This document shows positions 24,673 to 32,406 of a DNA stretch of 32,464 nucleotides, piece by piece (position 1 is the stretch's first letter; each line of letters starts with the position of its first letter). The notes beneath the pieces were generated by a model. The model searched no databases. It was not told the origin of the DNA and saw only the letters and a list, made by a program, of their open reading frames with translations. The DNA lies in the NCBI GenBank assembly GCA_017614995.1, contig JAGAAX010000058.1, positions 1 through 32,464 of the forward strand, given 5' to 3'. This DNA is from Spirochaetaceae bacterium (lineage in GTDB: Bacteria; Spirochaetota; Spirochaetia; Treponematales; Treponemataceae). The position numbers and the translations under genes are program-made.

Positions 24673-25988
24673 CCCAGCAAAGAAGCTGCCGTACCGGTTG
24701 GCAGTCTCTTAATTTGACCTGCTAAATAAAGAGGAACATTTATCATGTTTTCCTGCTTTTTATACTCAAGAGTAGAAAATCTGATGGCAATTTCCGGATT
24801 ATTTTCCCTTCTGAATCTTTTAAAACTTGCAGACGTTACGTTTCCACCAGCTTTGCACTCTACAGGAATAATCTGCATTCCGTTCTGCAATAAAAAATCA
24901 ACTTCATAATTTCTGACTGGAGAATAATAATGAGGAGCTGCATCAAAAAGGGTACGGAGCTGCTGTACAGTGTAATTTTCTGTAAGAGCTCCTTTGAATT
25001 GAAAATCCTTGTTCAGAATAATTGCTTCATTTGTTACTTCGGCAGCACATTTTGCAAGCCCTACATCAAAATAAAACAGCTTAAAGCTTGATAAATCTTC
25101 AAAGGCTTTAAGCGGATGTTCCGGCTTTGTTACATCATAAATGCGAATCACCAGCCCTGCACTTACAAGCCATTCTATTGCTTCTTCAAATTCTCTTGCC
25201 CGAGCCCCCTTCTTTACACAACCATAAATAAATTTTTCGTTTTCTTTAGAAAGCTGGCTTACAAGACTTCTGAAAACAAGAAGAATTCTTCCTGCATTGA
25301 TTTTTCCGCTGTGTTTAGAAATATCATTTTCATACAGCTCTAACAGTTCTTTTTGCAGTTTAAGGACTATTCCTGTATTTTTTTCTGTCATCCATGAATA
25401 AACACAAGAAGGCATTCCGCCAATAATGAGATAATTTCTGTATTGCTCAATCAACTTATCATGCTGAATCTTTAATATTTCTTCTGGTGGCGTTTCAATC
25501 ATGTATTTATAAAGGCCTGGTGCCAAAGCATTTAAAAATTCTTCAAAATCCATTGGATAAATATTTAAAAGGTTTACTTTTCCAACAGGAAAACTCATTG
25601 GCTGAGCCAGAAGCGTTCCCAATAAACTGCCGGCTGCAATGACATGATATTGATTTGCTTCTTCATTAAAATACTTCAGCGTATTAAGTGCTTCCGGACA
25701 TTCCTGTATTTCATCAAAAACAATTAAATGCTCTTCTGGAAGTATTTTATCTTCTCTAATTGAACCTAAATTTTCAATAATTCTGTAAGGGTCTTTATTT
25801 ACCTTAAAAATTTCGTGAAGGGACTCTTCTTTATCAAAAGAAAAATAGAATGTTTTTTTATAATATTCTTTACCAAATTCTTTCATAAGCCAGGTTTTTC
25901 CAACCTGTCTTGCCCCTTTTAGTATCAAGGGTTTTCTTCCTGATGAGACTTTCCATTCTTTTAATTCGTCTAATGCTTTACGGTACAT
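24669..25988 (-). CDS. AAA ATPase with C-terminal DUF4143 domain (copy 2)
   Basis: 439 residues, same architecture as the protein at 4967-6301 but clearly diverged. Walker A is LILKGARQVGKTWL (about 22-35) and Walker B is HLIVFDEIQECPEA, then HVIAAGSLLG. The segment VGKVNLLNIYPMDFEEFLNA is shared by the family, and the DUF4143 C-terminus has YEVDFLLQNGMQIIPVECKA (E-x-D...E-C-K, nuclease-like). ATG 25988 was chosen as start; a TAGAAT box lies on the same strand just upstream (about 25999-26004). The first of a set of 33-bp-spaced repeats begins 25 bp before this ATG. Function of the family is unsettled; defence or mobile-element roles have been suspected. Confidence 0.88.
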   Translation of the reverse strand: MYRKALDELKEWKVSSGRKPLILKGARQVGKTWLMKEFGKEYYKKTFYFSFDKEESLHEIFKVNKDPYRIIENLGSIREDKILPEEHLIVFDEIQECPEALNTLKYFNEEANQYHVIAAGSLLGTLLAQPMSFPVGKVNLLNIYPMDFEEFLNALAPGLYKYMIETPPEEILKIQHDKLIEQYRNYLIIGGMPSCVYSWMTEKNTGIVLKLQKELLELYENDISKHSGKINAGRILLVFRSLVSQLSKENEKFIYGCVKKGARAREFEEAIEWLVSAGLVIRIYDVTKPEHPLKAFEDLSSFKLFYFDVGLAKCAAEVTNEAIILNKDFQFKGALTENYTVQQLRTLFDAAPHYYSPVRNYEVDFLLQNGMQIIPVECKAGGNVTSASFKRFRRENNPEIAIRFSTLEYKKQENMINVPLYLAGQIKRLPTGTAASLLG

Positions 25989-26000
25989 ATTGTCTAATTT

Positions 26001-26120
26001 ATTCTAACACAGATTACACATTTTTACACTAATTATTTCGAATAAATTACACATTTTTGTAAATAAAACTGTTAGAATTTCACAAGTTTGCAAGGAAAAT
26101 TAGTCATTTTTACACATTTT
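26001..26120 (-). repeat. 33-bp-spaced direct repeats upstream of ATPase copy 2
   Basis: On the plus strand ATTACACATTTTT occurs at 26013 and 26046, exactly 33 bp apart. A degenerate TTCACAAGTTTG lies near 26079, and TTTACACATTTT at 26109, 63 bp from the second copy. The two exact copies are bracketed by inverted arms ATTCTAACA (26001-26009) and TGTTAGAAT (26070-26078). On the transcribed strand the core is AAAAATGTGTAAT. Confidence 0.7.
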
Positions 26121-26263
26121 CGCATAAACAATCTCCCAATGTGTTTTATATCAAGCTTCCTCGGCTTCAATTCGTCGCTCCGCTCCTCATTTCCGGCTAC
26201 CACCACTGCGGGCTCAAACGCTGCCCACAATGCTGGCTTTATTTTCTCAAAAAGCAAATGACG
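26121..26263. other. GC-richer spacer without a supported gene
   Basis: This stretch is distinctly richer in G and C than the sequence around it. It contains GAGGAGCGGAGCGACG on the minus strand, similar to the GAGCGGAGTCGA loop at 19386. A 61-codon frame crosses it, but its product has no recognisable fold and the codons look non-coding. It is best regarded as part of an interspersed repeat or decayed sequence. Confidence 0.3.
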
Positions 26264-26425
26264 AGCAAGTAAGAATCAACTTGCCATCAACTTAAATCTT
26301 AATTATCAATCCATATCTAGTGTTGTTTTTAGTCGAATTTCTTGAAAACGACACTAGATAGTTATAATCACTATTTGCAAGCAAGTTACTAGCAAGTTAG
26401 AATCAACTTGCCATCAACTTAAATC
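26264..26425. repeat. 35-bp direct repeats flanking a 16-bp-stem hairpin
   Basis: AGCAAGT(A/T)AGAATCAACTTG followed by CCATCAACTTAAATC occurs at 26264-26298 and 26391-26425 with one difference. The second copy ends within the stop codon of the AlbA_2 gene. Between them TATCTAGTGTTGTTTT (26314-26329) pairs with AAAACGACACTAGATA (26345-26360), one G-T pair, 15-nt loop. Each repeat also contains a GCAAGTT-AACTTGC palindrome, imperfect in the first copy. The hairpin may terminate the operon on its right, or the whole unit may be a small mobile repeat. Confidence 0.75.
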
Positions 26426-27872
26426 ATGCCCAAACTGGTATATAACTCATATATCTTGGAGCTGTATCTTTATCGAAAGGTTTTATCAGATTTTCTTTTA
26501 TGGCTTCTGATATTAGCCTTGAAATTGCTGCTTTATTTTTTTCTTCTATGTGCATTCGGCTTCTAAGCGACAAATTTGTCATTCTTTCACCCATTACATA
26601 CTTTATACATGCATGAAGATAGCAAGACCACAATTTTTCTTCATGTGGAATATGAGCATACGGCATTTCGGAGAACATAATTATTTTTGTGTTTTCCTCA
26701 TAAAGCACAATTTTTGGTGCCGGAAGCTGCTTTAACTCACATTCAATTACAATTCTGTCCCAGCCAGAACCAAGTTCCTCACACATTTTTAAACGGCGCA
26801 TTAAAGACGAAAGTGCTTCATTTCTTGACTTGGGCGGATTATCAATAAATCTGTTAATATCCACCAGAGGTATTCCAGGATTGGTAACTTCTATTCGTGA
26901 TTGAAATATTTCTACCAATGGACTTGAACCTGGAATTGTAAAGTCCTGATGAATCAGAGCATTTGCAATAATTTCACGAAGGGCTATCATAGGGTATTTT
27001 GTTATAGTCTTGCGGACTGTTTCAGTAATCACTTCTTCAGATGGCAGCAAAGCTTCTAAAAATCCCATTAAGCCTTCAAAGCCTACTGCATAACCTTTGG
27101 TTCCATTATACTCTTTTAGAATCTTTAGCTTTGTATCGTCTTCATATTGAACTACACGAATTGCCTTTCTTGCAACAGAAGGAAAATCATTTATTCTTTT
27201 TGCAAACAGAATTGCTCCAAGATTTGTGATTGAATAAAGACCGTTATCCTGTTTTCTGACAATATCATCTTCAAGAATGTAGTGGAGAATACCATCTTGA
27301 TTTGTTGGAACTGGGATATTCTCTAAATCAAAGTAACAGCCGAAATCCAGATATTGAAAGATATCACTTTTCTGTAAATCAGATTTCGCCTCAATCTTTT
27401 CAAAATTATTCAGACGTAGTTTATCCCAGAGTTGTGCTTCCATGGAAGGATAATCTTTTAGTGGTTTTGTATAAGAACCAATTCTTATATATGCTTCTTT
27501 TTTAGAAGTAACAGGCTGACCGATAGCTTTTTGAATGATTAGGATGACAAGCTTTTTCGCGTCAATTTCTACATCATAAAAATCAAAGTCTGCATTTTTA
27601 GAAACCGTATTTTTTAGCCAACTACCAATTTCTTGATTTTTTACTATCTTTGAAAAACGGTTATAGTTTGTCCCTAAAATTTCATGCGTTTCATTATGAA
27701 TGCCCCAGACCATATATGCCTGATTCTTTCCTCTGTAAGTTGCAGAGTTTGCAAGCGCACTGATATCAGAGGCAATCATTTCAGGATCTAAATTATTATG
27801 CTTAAATTCAACGCATTCTGTTTCATTGGGAAGTTTTATAAGTTCTTTTATTAACAGTTCTAGATTTTGCAT
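26424..27872 (-). CDS. AlbA_2 (Schlafen-like) domain / HATPase_c_4 protein
   Basis: 482 residues. The N-terminal AlbA_2 domain (about 15-130) includes ETECVEFKHNNLDPEMIASD, ISALANSATYRG and AYMVWGIHNETHEILG. The C-terminal HATPase_c_4 region includes LREIIANALIHQDFTIPGSS (N-box), RIEVTNPGIPLVDINRF and CEELGSGWDRIV, followed by a possible winged helix (ISRLISEAIKENLIKP). These proteins are usually called putative transcriptional regulators or RecG-like and are common in accessory islands; nucleic-acid binding is inferred. It is downstream of the PHP and methylase-like genes on the same strand with 104 bp between, partly filled by a short reading frame, and may be the third gene of that operon. 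Confidence 0.85.
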   Translation of the reverse strand: MQNLELLIKELIKLPNETECVEFKHNNLDPEMIASDISALANSATYRGKNQAYMVWGIHNETHEILGTNYNRFSKIVKNQEIGSWLKNTVSKNADFDFYDVEIDAKKLVILIIQKAIGQPVTSKKEAYIRIGSYTKPLKDYPSMEAQLWDKLRLNNFEKIEAKSDLQKSDIFQYLDFGCYFDLENIPVPTNQDGILHYILEDDIVRKQDNGLYSITNLGAILFAKRINDFPSVARKAIRVVQYEDDTKLKILKEYNGTKGYAVGFEGLMGFLEALLPSEEVITETVRKTITKYPMIALREIIANALIHQDFTIPGSSPLVEIFQSRIEVTNPGIPLVDINRFIDNPPKSRNEALSSLMRRLKMCEELGSGWDRIVIECELKQLPAPKIVLYEENTKIIMFSEMPYAHIPHEEKLWSCYLHACIKYVMGERMTNLSLRSRMHIEEKNKAAISRLISEAIKENLIKPFDKDTAPRYMSYIPVWA

Positions 27873-27993
27873 ATTGTTTTTCCATCCTCAATATATTTTC
27901 CTTGTATAATTTTTCAATATTACAAGTCTTGTTTCGTCTGCCGTATTTGTCGGTTACGAAAACAATGTCGTGAAGGTCAGCAGTCTGAATCAT
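27823..27993 (-). CDS. Short 56-codon frame bridging two genes (uncertain)
   Basis: An ATG at 27993, within the last codons of the methylase-like gene, opens a frame that reads MIQTADLHDIVFVTDKYGRR, continues NKTCNIEKLYKENILRMEKQ, and ends at a TGA (27823-27825) inside the AlbA_2 gene. DIVFVTDKYGR looks like protein rather than chance sequence, and the frame overlaps both neighbours, which would couple their translation. It may be a real small protein, or the N-terminal stub of a gene lost when the AlbA_2 gene arrived. No clear ribosome site. Confidence 0.35.
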   Translation of the reverse strand: MIQTADLHDIVFVTDKYGRRNKTCNIEKLYKENILRMEKQYAKSRTVNKRTYKTSQ

Positions 27994-29713
27994 CTTTTAT
28001 ATCTTTCTTGTACTTTAATACAGCTATTAATTTATTCCGAATCAAATCCGTACTTGGTGTGATATCTGTCTGTTCTATCAGTCGTGGGTGTGCACAATCA
28101 TTTCTTAATTTATTAATATTATTAAAATTTTCTAAGAAACCAAGTGTAAAGAATACATCATCAAAAGAGTTTCTTAGGTAAGTCTTATAATCATTTATCA
28201 CCTGATGTTTACAATCTTTCTCAAGTGTCAATTCCAAAATAAACTTCATCTTACCAATTTCAAGTTTCCATCTATCCGGTTTATTCTTATTTTTCTTACA
28301 AAATTTCAAAAACTCAATAAATATATTTACCGTAGTCTCTTCTGGAGTTAAAGCTGAATTATCTGTGACTTCAATTTTTGAAGGAATTTCATAATCATTT
28401 TTGATAACAAAATCTGCGTAGTCTTTGAACATCTTCATAAATAGTTCTCGTTCAAAGCTCTTACAGTATTCAATTAAGACTGGAGCCATATCGGCTTTAG
28501 AAGAAAGACCTAGTTGTTCTGCCAATAAAATTCCAGTAGGAATAAAACTTTGAGATTCAATTTCTAGCTTATTCCAATATGGATTTATCCATTCCTTCGC
28601 TGCTTCCTGATATGATTCATAATCGTAGTTTCGTTGAATAATTGTTTTATGTATCTTATCTAAAACAGTTTCAATATCTTCTTCTGTGTTAGCATTAAGT
28701 CCCATGGTTTCCTGTATAGAATGAATATCATCCACAAGTCTTTTCATCTCTTCTTTCATTCGGTTTATATCACCAGGTCCAGCTACAATTTCAGAATATT
28801 CAATTGAATTTTTCAACTCAGCAATCTGTTCTCTTATTACATAGGCATCTTTGGGAATTCGTTCAAAATTTTTGTCGAACCAAACTGTTTCAACATTTGT
28901 TTTTGCTGAAATCCAATTAATACCATAATTATTACAAAAACGAGAAAAACAACCATCAATTTCAAAAGGACAGAATACTAGAGCATTCTCTTCAAAAAAG
29001 AGTTCCGCTAATCTGTTTAAAACTAAATCTGATAAAAATCCTGTAGTTTGTATGTTCTTCCAGATATTTGAAACAGGAACTTTAGATTCATTCCAATAGA
29101 CTTTTTGATACCATTTTTTATTTTTAAGGACTAGACGATTATCTGAAAATAATTCACATCTCTTTTCAAGACTATATCTCCAAACCTTACCAGATTCTGG
29201 TGTAATACCCATCCATTCTGCTTTATCGTGTCCCACTCGCTCAGGCATAGTCATTGGTATTAATCTATAATAATCAATCTCATCTTTTTCTATATAAGAA
29301 TCTTTTGGTGCTAACTCAAATAAAGGCTTTAGTTCATAGTCTGGATTACTCGAACAAAAATACAAATAATCGATATTGTTTTTTGTTATTGCTCTAGTAG
29401 GTCTTTCAAGTGTAATTTCATAAACAAAAGGAAAAAGCTGATCCAAAAGAAGTTTGTAATTACAGTCTTTCATTCCATTACTAGGAACAAGGATAGAACC
29501 TGCTTTACTATCTTTTAAGATTCTTTTTGTATTTTCAAAAACCTTTTTTATATATTCAATATATTCCTGGCTCTGTTCTTGTTCATTCTGATTACTAAGA
29601 AAATCAAAACGTGTATTGTACGGAGGATTAATAAAGATGAAATCAAAGGACTTATCTCTCTGTAGTTCCATAAGTTTGAGGTTATCAATATTTTTGTACA
29701 ATACATTTCTCAT
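27977..29713 (-). CDS. Methyltransferase-like protein with C-terminal HEPN-type domain
   Basis: 578 residues from ATG 29713 (GGAG 10 nt upstream); a TTG two codons earlier is possible. Near the N-terminus, DNLKLMELQ...FDFIFINPPYNTRFDF resembles the catalytic motif IV of beta-class (type III Mod-like) adenine methyltransferases (D/NPPY). The matching SAM motif, normally DPFxGSGTT, reads CPFEIDGCFS (about 248-257), so cofactor binding is doubtful. After a helical linker, the last 200 residues contain APVLIEYCKSFERELFMKMF and KLRNDCAHPRL; Arg537 and His542 fit the HEPN RNxxxH (Rx4H) motif. The N-terminal domain found ahead of motif IV in type III Mod is missing. Probably a defence component acting with the PHP-SMC protein. 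Confidence 0.75.
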   Translation of the reverse strand: MRNVLYKNIDNLKLMELQRDKSFDFIFINPPYNTRFDFLSNQNEQEQSQEYIEYIKKVFENTKRILKDSKAGSILVPSNGMKDCNYKLLLDQLFPFVYEITLERPTRAITKNNIDYLYFCSSNPDYELKPLFELAPKDSYIEKDEIDYYRLIPMTMPERVGHDKAEWMGITPESGKVWRYSLEKRCELFSDNRLVLKNKKWYQKVYWNESKVPVSNIWKNIQTTGFLSDLVLNRLAELFFEENALVFCPFEIDGCFSRFCNNYGINWISAKTNVETVWFDKNFERIPKDAYVIREQIAELKNSIEYSEIVAGPGDINRMKEEMKRLVDDIHSIQETMGLNANTEEDIETVLDKIHKTIIQRNYDYESYQEAAKEWINPYWNKLEIESQSFIPTGILLAEQLGLSSKADMAPVLIEYCKSFERELFMKMFKDYADFVIKNDYEIPSKIEVTDNSALTPEETTVNIFIEFLKFCKKNKNKPDRWKLEIGKMKFILELTLEKDCKHQVINDYKTYLRNSFDDVFFTLGFLENFNNINKLRNDCAHPRLIEQTDITPSTDLIRNKLIAVLKYKKDIKDDSDC

Positions 29714-29720
29714 TCCCAAA

Positions 29721-29804
29721 TCACTCCTCTACTATAAGTAAATCAATCTGAAGCATTTCTTCTAGACCTTTTCTCTGAATATTTTTAGTTTGTCGTATAT
29801 CCAT
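29721..29804 (-). CDS. Possible 27-codon leader frame between PHP and Mod-like genes
   Basis: An ATG at 29804 inside the last codons of the PHP-SMC gene opens MDIRQTKNIQRKGLEEMLQI followed by DLLIVEE, and stops at TGA 29721-29723, which abuts the start region of the next gene; the GAGGAG ribosome site lies in its last codons. It could be a coupling leader peptide or the relic of a lost N-terminus. No strong ribosome site. Confidence 0.25.
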   Translation of the reverse strand: MDIRQTKNIQRKGLEEMLQIDLLIVEE

Positions 29805-32406
29805 ATTTCTTTTCGCGAATTTGGAAAGCAGTATTTCCTCCTTCAAGAATTTCACAAATATGTTCTCTTATACCCTTAGACAATAATATTGTTTCACAAT
29901 TTTTGTCTTCAAAAGTATCCTCTATACTATTTCCATAGTATTCAAATTTTAGGTTATCCTGATTTTTATTATCTAATCCGTTTTGATTAGCAACAATAAC
30001 AAGTTCTGCATCAGCACCAACAACCACATTTGGATTGTGTGTAGCAAGAATTATTTGTCTGTTTTTTTTCTGCTTTCGTAGATATTCAACTAACTTATCA
30101 TAGATTGCTCTGTTATCGAGGTCATCTTCTGGCTGGTCTATAATAATAGGACACTTACTATCATCAAAATCAAGAAGTAATCTCAATGCAATAAAAGCTT
30201 TTTTTCCTTCTGACATTGTCTCAAAGCTGTCTCCATCAAATGTTACATCATAAGACAATTTATAATAATTATTTGAAAATAGATTTATTAAAGTTTGTCT
30301 GAGGTCTTTCTTCAATGGCAGTTTTCCATTTACTATACCGTCAAATATTTCTTTTACCCACTTTAATCTTTCTTCTGAGTTTTTATCTTCGAAAGTATCA
30401 TATTTTTTTACACTTTTTTCTTTCCTGTTCAAAGCTTCAAGTGCATTTTCAAAGAAATCCTTATACAAAAAAGTTGACTTAGTTTTTATTTCTACTTCAT
30501 CTTTTTGAATTGATAAAAAATCTGCTAATATTTGGGTGTTTGTACTATATTTCTCAAATAATTTCCAAAGGTTTTCAATGCAATTCTTCTTTGCACTATT
30601 TAATTCTCTTATTTCTTGTTCGAGTTTTTCTATTTTGTATTTTTTTTCTTTTTCTTCCTTAAGAGTCTTTTCTTTATTAGATAATTGTTCATTACTAGTC
30701 TGAAAAGATTCCCCTCTTTTGTATAAATCAGAATTAGTAATATCGCTTAACTTATCTGTAGTTGCTTTGCTTTCTTGATTTTTTAATTCGATTTGATTAG
30801 TAACGAATGCTTTCCATTTTTCTTTTGTTTCAGTTTTTAATGATTCATAGAATTGAGTTATTTGTTCTTTTGTTGATGATGAAAAACTTGAAAGTAAAGA
30901 ATCTATCGAAACAAATAGTTCTGTGTCCATAGCGATATTTAATTGGTCGACATCAGATCTTAATAACCTGACTTTTTGTTCTTCTTTTACTACTTGTTCC
31001 TTGTTTCTCTTATACTTTTTATCTTCATCTTCAGTTAAATATCCAACTATAGACTTCTTTATGCTATCTATTTCGTTTTGTATTTTTTCAATTTCAATGA
31101 TAATACCAGCCTTATTACCTATATCCGCGATTTGATTATTTTTTTCATCAATCTGATTTTGAAGCTCTGTATAATCATTAATTTTTGTATTTATTTCTGT
31201 TCTATTAGCTCCCATAACAGAATCGTATTTCTGTAGTTCTGGAGATTTATCGGTATCTTTTTTAATTATATCTTGAACTAATTCATTTATACCTGAAATA
31301 CCATATTCGTCAGGACGCACTCTTTCACTAATAGATGATTGAGAATAATAAATAATTTTTCTTGTTTTGGTTGTATTATCACGCCAAGTTACTGTGGCAT
31401 CCTTATTTATTTTTTTTACAAGAGAATTATATTTCTCATTATAGGAAGTATCTTCTTTTGCATTTAATGTTTTATCTATAGTTGTTGCTAAACAACCAAG
31501 TAAAATTGATTTTCCGGAAGAACGTCCTCCAATAATAGTATTTAGATTTTGATTAAAAATAATCTTCTGGTTTCCCATTACTGAATTATTAAATTCAATG
31601 GAATCGATTATCTGATAATCATTCTTTGGTTCTGGTTTGTCTGATTGGACCCTTACTCTATCATCTGGTTCATAAATAATTTGTTTTAAACCTTCAAATG
31701 TTAGATTAGATTTTATCCAACAATTTTGCCTTACTTCATAATTCTTTATATCATGATTATCAGAACAGATTATAATTGGAAGCTTTTTCCCGATTGATTT
31801 TTCTATGGCAGGATTGACATATTTCTTATAATCATTAACATCCTTTTCTTTTGCAACTTCAAATACATCAACAATTCCTGCAATATCATTTTTTTGTGCA
31901 TCACCCTGCGGAATAGTATGTGGGATAGTTTCCATAGAATTACTCTTATGTCCGGCATGTATAGTTACAATTCCACCCAATTCATGTATTAATTTAACTG
32001 TGTCTGGCAAAACGCAATAAACTTCATTTTCTTTTTTGTGTTCTCCCTGAATTTTACTTATATTTGTTTTCGCTTGTAATTGTGACCAAATATACTCTAG
32101 ATTTCCCTCTGGAGAAAAAATTCCAATAATATGTATTGGTTCGCTACCTCTTGCATCTGATAAAATTTCAATTCCTGGAAAAACAACCATATCTTTTTCT
32201 TTTGTAATTTTTTGAATAGACCTAATTCTTTCGATATCAATAATATGATGGTCTGTTATAGCTATGGCAGATATATTATTGTCTGCTAATTTATTGATAA
32301 ATTCTTCGTTTGATACAGTTTTATCTTTATAATCATAAGATGAAGGTGTATGTATATGTAAATCCCATTTTCTCCATTCAGAACCACGTGTACTTTTATT
32401 ATTCAT
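29785..32406 (-). CDS. PHP-domain / SMC-like AAA (ABC-type) ATPase, TrlF-like
   Basis: 873 residues from ATG 32406, which has GGAG 7 nt upstream; the ATG at 32430 has none. The N-terminal PHP domain has all four metal-site motifs: DLHIHT (His17, His19), AITDHH (Asp52, His53) with FPGIEI (Glu80), GIVTIHAGH (His150) and IICSDNHD (Asp216, His218). It should therefore bind metals and hydrolyse a phosphoester. The ATPase has Walker A IIGGRSSGKS (Lys299), about 300 residues of coiled coil, the signature FETMSEGKKAFIALRLLLDF, Walker B PIIIDQPEDDLDN (Asp757) and ATHNPNVVVG. The combination resembles TrlF-family PHP-SMC proteins found in accessory islands. Heads the right-hand operon. Confidence 0.88.
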   Translation of the reverse strand: MNNKSTRGSEWRKWDLHIHTPSSYDYKDKTVSNEEFINKLADNNISAIAITDHHIIDIERIRSIQKITKEKDMVVFPGIEILSDARGSEPIHIIGIFSPEGNLEYIWSQLQAKTNISKIQGEHKKENEVYCVLPDTVKLIHELGGIVTIHAGHKSNSMETIPHTIPQGDAQKNDIAGIVDVFEVAKEKDVNDYKKYVNPAIEKSIGKKLPIIICSDNHDIKNYEVRQNCWIKSNLTFEGLKQIIYEPDDRVRVQSDKPEPKNDYQIIDSIEFNNSVMGNQKIIFNQNLNTIIGGRSSGKSILLGCLATTIDKTLNAKEDTSYNEKYNSLVKKINKDATVTWRDNTTKTRKIIYYSQSSISERVRPDEYGISGINELVQDIIKKDTDKSPELQKYDSVMGANRTEINTKINDYTELQNQIDEKNNQIADIGNKAGIIIEIEKIQNEIDSIKKSIVGYLTEDEDKKYKRNKEQVVKEEQKVRLLRSDVDQLNIAMDTELFVSIDSLLSSFSSSTKEQITQFYESLKTETKEKWKAFVTNQIELKNQESKATTDKLSDITNSDLYKRGESFQTSNEQLSNKEKTLKEEKEKKYKIEKLEQEIRELNSAKKNCIENLWKLFEKYSTNTQILADFLSIQKDEVEIKTKSTFLYKDFFENALEALNRKEKSVKKYDTFEDKNSEERLKWVKEIFDGIVNGKLPLKKDLRQTLINLFSNNYYKLSYDVTFDGDSFETMSEGKKAFIALRLLLDFDDSKCPIIIDQPEDDLDNRAIYDKLVEYLRKQKKNRQIILATHNPNVVVGADAELVIVANQNGLDNKNQDNLKFEYYGNSIEDTFEDKNCETILLSKGIREHICEILEGGNTAFQIREKKYGYTTN

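Noticed and set aside
26072-26257. 61-codon minus frame in the spacer
   Set aside because: No homology-like features; it lies in a GC-richer repeat-like stretch and next to phased repeats.
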